A model generated the notes under the pieces. The model searched no databases. It worked only from the letters and a program-made list of their open reading frames with translations, and was not told the origin of the DNA. This document shows positions 7,566-15,265 of a stretch of DNA of 64,000 bases, piece by piece. Every line of letters starts with the position of its first letter. Position 1 is the first letter of the stretch. The position numbers and the translations under genes were made by a program. The stretch comes from Massilia rhizosphaerae (lineage in GTDB: Bacteria; Pseudomonadota; Gammaproteobacteria; Burkholderiales; Burkholderiaceae_D): positions 37,782-101,781 of the forward strand of contig NZ_JADKYX010000028.1 in NCBI RefSeq assembly GCF_016093545.1, written 5' to 3'.

Positions 7566-8996
7566 CTAGATGAGCCCGCGCGCCAGCGCCTTCAACGTGG
7601 CGGCGGGACGTGACGCCGCTTCCAGCTTTTGGAAGATATTGTCGACGTGCATGCGCACGCTCGCCGGACTGATGCGCAGGGCGCGGGCCGCGTCGCGGCT
7701 CGTTTCTCCGTGGCTGATGTGGCGCAGCACTTCGAGTTCGCGTTCGGACAGCAGCCGGTCGCGCACGGGCGGCGTCGCCCGTCCGGCGCGCGCGGCGGCG
7801 AGAACGGCCTCGACGGCATGCCGGTCGAAGCGTCCGGCCGCCGCCTGCGCCGTCATCAACGTGGACGCGGCCGCTTCGCCATGCGCCGGGCGCCACGGAC
7901 GCGGCGAACACAGCGCCACGAACGCGGCGGCCGCGCCGAGCAGGCGTTCCTGCATGCCCACGGCGTTGCCGCGCGCCTTGCGAAAATAACCGCTGCCGTC
8001 CAGCCGCTCGTAGACGTACGACGCGAGCGTCGCTTCGCCCTGGATCGCGGGAATTTGCGTGCCCGCGCGCGCCGTCCAGAAGGGCACCTTGCGCACCTGG
8101 TCCCAGTCGGCCGCGTCGAGCTTGCCGGGGCGTTCCCACACGACGTTCGGCACCGCCACCCTGCCGATGCCGTGCAGCAGCGCCGCGCGCACGAGCGGGC
8201 TTTCTTCCAGCGCCAGCATGCCGGCCAGCGCCGCGCTGCGCCGCGCCAGTGCCGCGACGCGGCGCGAATAACCCGTCAGCCATGGCAGTTTCAATTCGAT
8301 GACGTCGGCCACGATGGACAGCGGCACCCGCCGGTCGTGGCCGGGATAATCGGCCGCGCACGAGGGTTCCTCGAGCATGTCGAGCCAGTCCTGCGCGTGC
8401 GGCGACAGGCGCTGCAGCAGCGTGACCGGATACTTGACGCCGGCCCGCTCGCCGATCAGGCGCAGTGCGCCGGCCGTGCCGTGCGCGGGCGCCAGCACTT
8501 CCAGGTCGCCGGCCAGCCGCACGTAGAACACGGCGCGCGGGATGTTGGGAGCGAACAGCACGTCCTGCATGTCGCCCCGATGATGGCTGCCGAACAGGTG
8601 GCGCAGGCTGTTCTCGACGTCGCCCGGCAACCCGAGCAGGACGGCGATGTCGCCCGCCACCTCGCACTGCATCTGCGCCAGCGGCAGCACGTTGGCGAAC
8701 GTGAGGGCGCCGTGGCCGGACAAGGTGCGCGTGACCATCGCGTGGCGGCCGAGGACGTCGTCGCCCAGCAGGTGCGCGAACCCGGCCGCTGTCGCCGTGC
8801 TGCCCGACCAGCGCAGCAGCGCCACCAGGCGCGTGCTCGTGCATGCATCCGCACCGTCGCCGTTTTCCTCCGCCAGCCGGGCGGCGAGGCGGGCCGTGCG
8901 GATCGAGTGATCCGGCGGCAGGCCCATGGACAAGTCGCCGACCATGGCCAGCACCTGCACGGCGTCCTCGACGGTAATGGTTTCATCGGGTTGCAT
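7566..8996 (-). CDS. Tandem degenerate HD-GYP / LuxR-HTH regulator (paralogue B)
   Basis: A 476-residue paralogue of the gene at 4475-5899, with the same order: N-terminal HD-like half, second HD-GYP-like module (HGIGRVAVPN, YVYERLDGSGYF) and C-terminal LuxR helix-turn-helix (LSERELEVLRHISHGETSRD). The N-terminal remnant is more eroded than in A: the DGNG motif has become a HRGD stretch. The start at 8996 (MQPDETITVEDAV) matches the paralogue and its promoter. The open frame continues 20 codons upstream, but those overlap the promoter. It is a local duplication or capture of a related gene. Confidence 0.85.
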   Translation of the reverse strand: MQPDETITVEDAVQVLAMVGDLSMGLPPDHSIRTARLAARLAEENGDGADACTSTRLVALLRWSGSTATAAGFAHLLGDDVLGRHAMVTRTLSGHGALTFANVLPLAQMQCEVAGDIAVLLGLPGDVENSLRHLFGSHHRGDMQDVLFAPNIPRAVFYVRLAGDLEVLAPAHGTAGALRLIGERAGVKYPVTLLQRLSPHAQDWLDMLEEPSCAADYPGHDRRVPLSIVADVIELKLPWLTGYSRRVAALARRSAALAGMLALEESPLVRAALLHGIGRVAVPNVVWERPGKLDAADWDQVRKVPFWTARAGTQIPAIQGEATLASYVYERLDGSGYFRKARGNAVGMQERLLGAAAAFVALCSPRPWRPAHGEAAASTLMTAQAAAGRFDRHAVEAVLAAARAGRATPPVRDRLLSERELEVLRHISHGETSRDAARALRISPASVRMHVDNIFQKLEAASRPAATLKALARGLI

Positions 8997-9002
8997 GGCA
9001 CT

Positions 9003-9031
9003 AATGTAACGACCATTTCCCTGGTGGACAA
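9003..9031 (-). promoter_or_regulatory. Promoter of regulator B, probably leaderless
   Basis: On the minus strand TTGTCC (9031-9026) and TACATT (9008-9003) are 17 bases apart. As in paralogue A, exactly six bases separate the -10 box from the ATG. Confidence 0.55.
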
Positions 9032-9072
9032 GGCGCGCGAACTGTCGTGTGCGCAATCAAGGCGCCGGACGC

Positions 9073-9095
9073 AAAAAAGCCCGCTTGCGCGGGCT
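9073..9095 (-). terminator. Terminator of cold-shock gene 1
   Basis: On the minus strand GCGGGC and GCCCGC (9094-9089, 9084-9079) form a six-pair stem over a four-base loop, followed by six T. Confidence 0.75.
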
Positions 9096-9165
9096 CGTCG
9101 ATGCTGCGTTGGTGCAGGCCGGGACGCCCACGCTATCTGCGTGGTGCCTCCCGCCGCGCGAACGG

Positions 9166-9375
9166 TCAGATCGCGCGGATATTGCTTGCCTTGTCGCCCT
9201 TCGGGCTGGACGCGCGCTCGAACGAGACGCGCTGGTTTTCGGCGAGGCTCTTGAAGCCTTCCGACTGGATGTCGTTGAAGTGCGCGAACAGATCGTCGCC
9301 ACCCGCGTCAGGCGCGATGAAGCCGAAGCCCTTGGAGTCGTTGAACCATTTCACGGTGCCGGTTTGAGTAGACAT
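9166..9375 (-). CDS. Cold-shock protein (CspA family) 1
   Basis: A 69-residue single cold-shock domain with RNP1 KGFGFI and RNP2-like DLFAHF motifs, which bind single-stranded RNA and DNA. It is a close relative of the second copy at 62906-63109. An AGGTATC ribosome-binding site precedes the ATG. About 200 gene-free bases upstream could hold the long 5' leader typical of csp genes. The leader structure was not resolved. Confidence 0.95.
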   Translation of the reverse strand: MSTQTGTVKWFNDSKGFGFIAPDAGGDDLFAHFNDIQSEGFKSLAENQRVSFERASSPKGDKASNIRAI

Positions 9376-9590
9376 GTAGATACCTGTAATAAACGTTGAG
9401 AGCGGAATGCCCGATGCGCATCGCGACCAAGAGAGATGTGACCGAGGGGTATCAAACAGGAATGCCCGGACGGGCGAGACGGGAAAGAAACCAACAATAA
9501 CGACGACTTGACGTGGTGCCCGATGAAATATACAGGCATTACGCCGAATCCCCTAAGCATTTCGGATTTATTTTTCCCGCTTCGGAAGCA

Positions 9591-11132
9591 TCATGGCAGC
9601 GATCCGCTGCCCGCGACGGCGACGCGGCTGCGCAGGTCGCGCCGGATGCGCTCCAGTGCCGGCCGCATGGCGACGGCGTCGGCCGGCGTGCAGGTCGCGC
9701 GGCCGTGGCGGAACGTCAGGCGGCGCCTGACCAGCAGGGCATCGTTCTCGAGTGAATAGCTCGCGCGATAAAACAGGCCGCCGGAGACGACGCTTGCGGG
9801 CCCGGGCAGCGCCGCGACACGCATGCCTTGCGGCAGGCGCAAGCGGGTCTCGTCTTCGGCGTCGACGGCCGCGCAGACGAAGTCCAGCCGGCGTGCGCGT
9901 TCCCGCGTCAGCTTGTCCACGGCAGCATCCACGGCGCTCCGGGCGTGCCAGGTCGTCGCCACCGATCCGTTCGCCTGCGGGTGACCGACGGCTATCGTCG
10001 CCGTCACGCGGGTCTGCTGCGGCTGCAGCACGGGCGTCATCGCGAACGTGCCGCGCTTCAGCAACAGCACGGGCTTGCCCAGCAGGGAGGGCGGCAGGTC
10101 GCCGGCATTGACGGTCGCCGCCGCCGGGTCGACGAACAGGTCGAGGTCCGGCACGTACTCGATCATGTGGTCGAGCACGCCCAGTGCCGGCGCGTCCGGC
10201 AGCTTGTACGCATTGCCGCCGTTGACGAGGGCGGGCGTGCCGGCGATGCCGATGGCGGCCAGCAGCGCGTCCAGCCGTGCGGCGCCGTCCTCGCCGTCGC
10301 CGCGCGGGACGTGGTGCCGGACCCAATCGGCCAGCGCCAGCACGCGGGAACTCGTGTCGGGCAGTCCGGCCGTCAACCGGCGCGCCAGGGGCGCATCGGC
10401 CGGGGAGGGCGGCGCCTTGCCGGCCGCGGCGGTGCGCCAGGCGGCGGCGAGGGCCGGGTAATCGGGCAAGGTCGAGACGACCAGGCGCCGGCCATAGTCG
10501 AGAACGCTGACCGCATCGGCCTCGGGCCGCGCGTTCGGCCCGTCCACGTAGCGCCAGCGGTAACGCCGCCGGCCCGGCGGACAGTCGCCCGGCACGGGCA
10601 CGAAGCCGACGGCGTCCGCATGCAGCGGCATCGACGGCGGCATGTCGTATATCAGCGTGGTGTCCCGATGGACGAGCGGCGGCATGACCGCCACGTCGTC
10701 GAACTGGCCGGGCAAACGCGGCGTGTGGCGCCGCACGACGTAGTGCACGATCAGCCGGTCGCCCCGTGCCGCACCGGGAAACGCGATGGTCGTTGCGCGT
10801 GCCGCGTCGTCGTCGTGGCTTTGGATGCTGCCTGGGAGCACGGGCACGCGCCGTCCGTCCGGCTTTTGCGTGTACGCCTGCACGGACACGATCGCGTCCA
10901 GCGTCCTGCTGGCGCGGAGGGTGAACCTGGCGTCGTCGCGCGCGCGGCGCGGGCCGACCAGGGTGCGCTCGTCGTCCACCGTGAGAAGGTACGTGCCGTC
11001 GGGCTCCACCACGACATGCCGCACGTGGTGCGCGACGACGAGGGACGGACCGGCGCCCGCGTCGCGCGCGGCCGCGCGGCCCCAGGCGAGGCAGAACATC
11101 AGCATTAACACGGCGCAAGATCGTAGCGGCAT
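9591..11132 (-). CDS. Exported DUF3857/transglutaminase-like protein lacking the catalytic Cys
   Basis: A 513-residue protein with an N-terminal signal peptide (cleavage near residue 22). Residues 30-240 fit a DUF3857 beta domain. Residues 255-345 are a transglutaminase-like core (RLDALLAAIGIAGTPALVNGG, LDHMIEYVPD, LFVDPAAATV), and the C-terminal part resembles DUF3858. Where relatives have a GDC motif, this protein reads GDGED, so the nucleophilic Cys is replaced by Gly at residue 280. The His and Asp positions remain. It probably acts as a non-catalytic periplasmic binding scaffold. Its role is unknown. Confidence 0.75.
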   Translation of the reverse strand: MPLRSCAVLMLMFCLAWGRAAARDAGAGPSLVVAHHVRHVVVEPDGTYLLTVDDERTLVGPRRARDDARFTLRASRTLDAIVSVQAYTQKPDGRRVPVLPGSIQSHDDDAARATTIAFPGAARGDRLIVHYVVRRHTPRLPGQFDDVAVMPPLVHRDTTLIYDMPPSMPLHADAVGFVPVPGDCPPGRRRYRWRYVDGPNARPEADAVSVLDYGRRLVVSTLPDYPALAAAWRTAAAGKAPPSPADAPLARRLTAGLPDTSSRVLALADWVRHHVPRGDGEDGAARLDALLAAIGIAGTPALVNGGNAYKLPDAPALGVLDHMIEYVPDLDLFVDPAAATVNAGDLPPSLLGKPVLLLKRGTFAMTPVLQPQQTRVTATIAVGHPQANGSVATTWHARSAVDAAVDKLTRERARRLDFVCAAVDAEDETRLRLPQGMRVAALPGPASVVSGGLFYRASYSLENDALLVRRRLTFRHGRATCTPADAVAMRPALERIRRDLRSRVAVAGSGSLP

Positions 11133-11303
11133 GGCGGCTCCGGACTCGCCGGCGGGACGGCGACCGGACCATGTTACGAACGCCTTGACCCTGATATTTG
11201 CGCCGCATCAATCGGGCTCGACCTTGAAAATCCGTGCCGACATGTTCGCCGCGAAAGAGGCCTGGCCGCCGCGTGAGCGCGCTCATCCTGCGATAATGCC
11301 GGG

Positions 11304-12401
11304 ATGAGCGCACTGACCTTCCATGCCGGGCCGCTGGCGCTGGCCCGGATCCGCACGCATGGCTTGCGCGCGGAGGACGTCGCCGTCGTGCCCGCCGCGG
11401 CCGGCGGTCCCAAGGGACTCGTGTTCCGCGCCCTCGACCAGTGGGTGTTCGGCACCTGGTTCCCGCGCGCGCCGCGCGAGCGCATCCTGATCGGCGCGTC
11501 GATCGGCGCCTGGCGCATGGCGGCCGCCTGCCAGCGCGATCCCGTGACGGCCTTCGCGCGCCTGGGCGAGCTCTACAGCGGCCAGCGCTACACGTCGACC
11601 AAGCCTTCGCAGGACCAGATCGACGAGGTCGTGCAACATCTGCTGAACGAATTCGTGCGCGGCCACGAGGACGACATCGTCAACCACCCGCACTACCGCC
11701 TGCACGTGCTGACGGTGCGCGGCAAGCGCGCCCTGGCCGCGCCCGGCCATCGTCACGCCGAGATGCGCGGATTCGCGGCGGCGGCCCTGCACAACCTGTT
11801 GTCGCGCGACAGGCTGGCGCATCTGCTGGACCGCGTCGTGCTCGGCGACAGCCGCGCGCACGCGCCCTGGCTGGGCGACCGCTTCGACAACTTCGTCACC
11901 CATTTCTCCGCGCTGACGCCGGCCAATCTGACGTCCGGCCTGCTCGCCTCGGGCACCTTGCCCATGCTGATGAAACCGGTCCGCGACATCGCCGGCGCGC
12001 CGCCCGGCCACTACTGGGACGGCGGCATCGTCGACTACAACCTGGCGCTGCCGTACGCGCGCCTGGCGGAGCAGGCGCCCGGCGACATCGTGCTGTATCC
12101 CCATTTCTCGGAGCACATCGTGCCGGGCTGGCTGGACAAGGCGCTGCCCTGGCGCCGCGCCGCGCGCGGACCGAACCGCGGATGGCTCGACAACGTGCTG
12201 ATCGTGGCGCCGAGCCATGCATTCCTCGCCAAGATGCCGCGCGGAAAACTCATCGACCGCAGCGATTTCAAGTTTTACGGCCTCGACCACGACGCCCGCA
12301 TCCGCGCCTGGCGCCATGCGATGGACGAGGGGGCGCGGCTGCGCGACGAATTCGCGGCGTTCGTCGCCAGGCCGGAGATCGGGATGATTCGTCCGCTTTA
12401 A
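11304..12401 (+). CDS. Patatin-like phospholipase family protein
   Basis: A 365-residue protein with the patatin elements: an oxyanion-type glycine stretch (AAAGGPKGL), the nucleophile GASIGAW (GxSxG) near residue 73, and the catalytic Asp in YWDGGIVDYN near residue 236. These form a Ser-Asp dyad that hydrolyses acyl esters of lipids. No signal peptide is visible, so it is probably cytoplasmic or membrane-associated. It stands alone ahead of ychF. The substrate cannot be told. Confidence 0.85.
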   Translation: MSALTFHAGPLALARIRTHGLRAEDVAVVPAAAGGPKGLVFRALDQWVFGTWFPRAPRERILIGASIGAWRMAAACQRDPVTAFARLGELYSGQRYTSTKPSQDQIDEVVQHLLNEFVRGHEDDIVNHPHYRLHVLTVRGKRALAAPGHRHAEMRGFAAAALHNLLSRDRLAHLLDRVVLGDSRAHAPWLGDRFDNFVTHFSALTPANLTSGLLASGTLPMLMKPVRDIAGAPPGHYWDGGIVDYNLALPYARLAEQAPGDIVLYPHFSEHIVPGWLDKALPWRRAARGPNRGWLDNVLIVAPSHAFLAKMPRGKLIDRSDFKFYGLDHDARIRAWRHAMDEGARLRDEFAAFVARPEIGMIRPL

Positions 12402-12487
12402 GCGACGGAAAGGGGGCAGTTTGCGGTATTTGCAGGCAAGCGGAGGTACAATACGGGGTTTCGTCAATTCGACCCAGAAAGCTTCCC

Positions 12488-13579
12488 ATGAGTCTCAAAT
12501 GCGGCATCGTCGGCCTGCCCAACGTCGGCAAGTCCACCCTGTTCAATGCCCTGACCAAGGCCGGCATCCCGGCTGAAAACTACCCGTTCTGCACCATCGA
12601 GCCGAACGTCGGCGTCGTCGAGGTGCCGGATCCGCGCATCGACCAGCTGTCCACCATCGTCAAGCCGGAGCGCGTCGTCAAAGCCATCGTCGAGTTCGTC
12701 GACATCGCTGGCCTCGTGGCCGGCGCGTCGAAGGGCGAGGGCCTGGGCAACCAGTTCCTGTCGCACATCCGCGAGACGGACGCCATCGTCAACGTCGTGC
12801 GCTGCTTCGAAGACCCGAACGTCGTCCACGTGGCCGGCAAGGTCAGCCCGATCGACGACATCGAAGTCATCCAGACCGAGCTGGCGCTGGCCGACATGAG
12901 CACCGCCGAGAAAGTCCTGCACCGCGAGCAGAAGAAGGCGCGTGCCGGCGACAAGGATGCGATCAAAGTGTGCGCGATCATCGAAAAGCTGCTGCCGCAC
13001 CTGAACGAAGGCCAGCCCGTGCGCACGCTGGGCCTGGACGCCGACCAGCTGGAACTGATCAAGCCGCTGTGCCTGATCACGGCCAAGCCGGCCATGTACG
13101 TGGCCAACGTGTCGGAAAGCGGCTTCAAGGACAATCCGTTGCTGGACCAGCTGACCGAATTCGCCAACAAGCAAAATGCGCCGATCGTCGCGATTTCCGC
13201 CGCGATCGAATCGGAAATCGCCAACCTGGACGACGCCGACAAGCAGGAATTCCTGGCCGACCTGGGCATGGAAGAACCGGGCCTGGACCGCTTGATCCGC
13301 GCCGCCTTCAAGCTGCTGGGCCTGCAAACCTATTTCACGGCGGGCGTGAAGGAAGTGCGCGCCTGGACCGTCCCGATCGGCGCCACTGCGCCGCAGGCGG
13401 CGGGCGTGATCCACACCGACTTCGAGCGTGGCTTCATTCGTGCGCAGACCATTTCCTTTGATGACTTCATCACCTACAAGGGCGAGGCGGGTGCCAAGGA
13501 AGCGGGCAAGATGCGGGCGGAAGGCAAGGAATACGTCGTCAAGGATGGGGATGTGTTGAACTTCCTGTTCAACGTGTAA
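12488..13579 (+). CDS. ychF: Redox-regulated ATPase YchF
   Basis: A 363-residue Obg-family P-loop protein with the G1 motif GLPNVGKSTLFNAL, G3 DIAGLV and the NxxE variant of the specificity motif (YVANVSE), which favours ATP over GTP. The C-terminal TGS domain ends KDGDVLNFLFNV. The ATG at 12488 starts the family sequence MSLKCGIVGLPNVG. The same frame is open far upstream but overlaps the patatin gene and is a GC artefact. The neighbour pth often pairs with ychF but is 5 kb away here. Confidence 0.96.
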   Translation: MSLKCGIVGLPNVGKSTLFNALTKAGIPAENYPFCTIEPNVGVVEVPDPRIDQLSTIVKPERVVKAIVEFVDIAGLVAGASKGEGLGNQFLSHIRETDAIVNVVRCFEDPNVVHVAGKVSPIDDIEVIQTELALADMSTAEKVLHREQKKARAGDKDAIKVCAIIEKLLPHLNEGQPVRTLGLDADQLELIKPLCLITAKPAMYVANVSESGFKDNPLLDQLTEFANKQNAPIVAISAAIESEIANLDDADKQEFLADLGMEEPGLDRLIRAAFKLLGLQTYFTAGVKEVRAWTVPIGATAPQAAGVIHTDFERGFIRAQTISFDDFITYKGEAGAKEAGKMRAEGKEYVVKDGDVLNFLFNV

Positions 13580-13621
13580 AGCACTTGGTTGGGATCCAAC
13601 GGGTTCCGATGGATAGTGAAA

Positions 13622-13658
13622 GCCCTGGGTTCTTGCTAATCCGGGGCATTTTATTTTT
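13622..13658 (+). terminator. Terminator after ychF
   Basis: GCCCTGG pairs with CCGGGGC (one G-U pair) and is followed by ATTTTATTTTT. It marks the left border of the AT-richer accessory stretch. Confidence 0.65.
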
Positions 13659-13702
13659 GCTGCATTGCTTTATGTTAGGGCCGTAATCGCATTTAATGTC
13701 GC

Positions 13703-14509
13703 ATGCTCAGCAGTCCTGTCGGCCGGTTGATGGTGCAGAAAACGGTGTACAAGATGAGTAGCAAAAAATACCGCGGCAAGACATGTGCATATTGTGCGGT
13801 TCCCAATTCATCGACCACTGCCGATCACGTGATCGCGCGTGGTTTTTTTTTGGAGAACCAACGAGGGAATCTACCTCAAGTCCCGGCCTGCGCATTATGC
13901 AACGGGGAAAAATCTGAGTTAGAACATTACTTGATGACAGTGCTTCCGTTTGGCGGACGCCATCTTGACGCAAGCGCAAATCTCGCAGAACAGGTGCCCC
14001 GGCGGCTGGCGAAGAATTCTGCTCTTGCAGATGAGTTGCGACGGGCGTTGCGATCACGACTGCGGCTTCGGTCAGTGAACGGCGAACCTTGGATACAAGA
14101 AACAATATTGCCGCTCAACCCGGATAAATTGATTGCGCTTTATCGCTGGATTGCAATTGGTCTTAGCTACGAGCATTGGAATTTATCGCTTCCATTAGCG
14201 GACTTCGTTATTTCCGCAGCCTATTTGATGCCTAATATGGCGGCTATGTTCGACGCAGTATTCGACCAGGCTGGCCAAATTGCCGTTCACGGAAATCTTG
14301 GCGACGGGACATTTATTTACGCTGGCTTTCAAGGTAAGGGTTTTTCACTTTGGCGGATGAGCATCTATGGAGTTGAGGTTTCGGGTGATCCGCGAAGCCA
14401 GCCTCCGGTTTCTAATTGTTACGTATTCTCTGCGCCAAGGGGCACCAATACAGCAATTTATCTCGCTAAAATGTTCGGAGAACATAAGAAATTTGACCGC
14501 GCTTCTTAA
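13703..14509 (+). CDS. HNH-endonuclease-like zinc protein
   Basis: A protein of up to 268 residues. The N-terminal part has CAYC, then HVIARGFF, then CALCNGEKS. This is the spacing of an HNH/McrA-type domain with two CxxC zinc pairs around the DH-x-I motif (ADHVIARG). The remaining 190 residues are not recognised. Base composition is lower in GC than the flanking housekeeping genes, a sign of transfer. ATG at 13703 or at 13754 (MSSKKYRGKTC) could be the start, and neither has a clear ribosome-binding site. It could be a nuclease of a defence or mobile system, but no partner gene is recognised. Confidence 0.7.
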   Translation: MLSSPVGRLMVQKTVYKMSSKKYRGKTCAYCAVPNSSTTADHVIARGFFLENQRGNLPQVPACALCNGEKSELEHYLMTVLPFGGRHLDASANLAEQVPRRLAKNSALADELRRALRSRLRLRSVNGEPWIQETILPLNPDKLIALYRWIAIGLSYEHWNLSLPLADFVISAAYLMPNMAAMFDAVFDQAGQIAVHGNLGDGTFIYAGFQGKGFSLWRMSIYGVEVSGDPRSQPPVSNCYVFSAPRGTNTAIYLAKMFGEHKKFDRAS

Positions 14510-14587
14510 ACGAAGACGTAAGTTTCCGCCCTCCGTCCTTAACGTGGTCGACGCTGCGATCACGATAATTTTTATCGAAAAGACAAT

Positions 14588-15265
14588 TCAGTCGTCTGGT
14601 TGTATCACATATTCTTTCTGGCAGAAAGATTCGGGTTGTACGAATTCGGGAAATAGGACCAGGTTCTTCCCATCCATCCAAACGCGATACGAACTGTTTT
14701 TTAGGTAAAAATCGCACCGGTTGTCATAATTTCTTAGTAGTTCCTTGCTGTCCCCAATCATACTTTCGACCATCTCCTCGTCTAAATCAATTAGTTCCTT
14801 GTTCGTCGATACACCAGTGGCAAGTTTCGCTGACGGGAAGATTTGATGGAATAAGATTCTGGATGGGACGACGTTGCCACTTGGAATAGAAAATACACGT
14901 GCTTCCTTTTCTATATCCGGCGATCCCGCGCATACAGTCGACTTGGCAAAAACAACGCTTAGGTACTTTTCAGAGAGAAGCACCTTTTCGAGAGTTAACT
15001 TGTATCCCCATGGGTGACCTTCAGCATAAGCGCTGCATTTTTTGGCTTCCTTGCCGAACGAGGCAGATGCGGCTATCAAGGTTGAATTGATCTTCTTGAT
15101 AGCGCTTTCGTCCAAACCGGCAACAGCCTCAAACGACACTATTTGAATCGAGGCATCTTTCATTGGTTTGCTGTCGCGGACTTTGTAGCTGGCCGACGCC
15201 GCCGCTCTCGACTGTGTGGACCACAATGACATTGCTAAGCACGCCGTTAAAACTAACGTTCTCAT
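14588..15265 (-). CDS. Periplasmic protein, putative immunity protein of the T6SS effector
   Basis: A 225-residue protein with a Sec signal peptide (MRTLVLTACLAMSLW..., cleavage near SRA-AA). The mature part has four Cys and resembles DUF3298-like periplasmic folds only loosely. Its ATG overlaps the TGA of the upstream peptidoglycan-hydrolase gene (ATGA), so the two are translationally coupled. A secreted protein encoded directly behind a cell-wall-attacking effector is the classical place for an immunity protein. The function is inferred from context only. Confidence 0.65.
   Translation of the reverse strand: MRTLVLTACLAMSLWSTQSRAAASASYKVRDSKPMKDASIQIVSFEAVAGLDESAIKKINSTLIAASASFGKEAKKCSAYAEGHPWGYKLTLEKVLLSEKYLSVVFAKSTVCAGSPDIEKEARVFSIPSGNVVPSRILFHQIFPSAKLATGVSTNKELIDLDEEMVESMIGDSKELLRNYDNRCDFYLKNSSYRVWMDGKNLVLFPEFVQPESFCQKEYVIQPDD

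Noticed and set aside
11441..12487. Possible 349-residue N-terminal extension of YchF.
   Set aside because: It overlaps the patatin gene in another frame. The YchF family begins exactly at the ATG at 12488.
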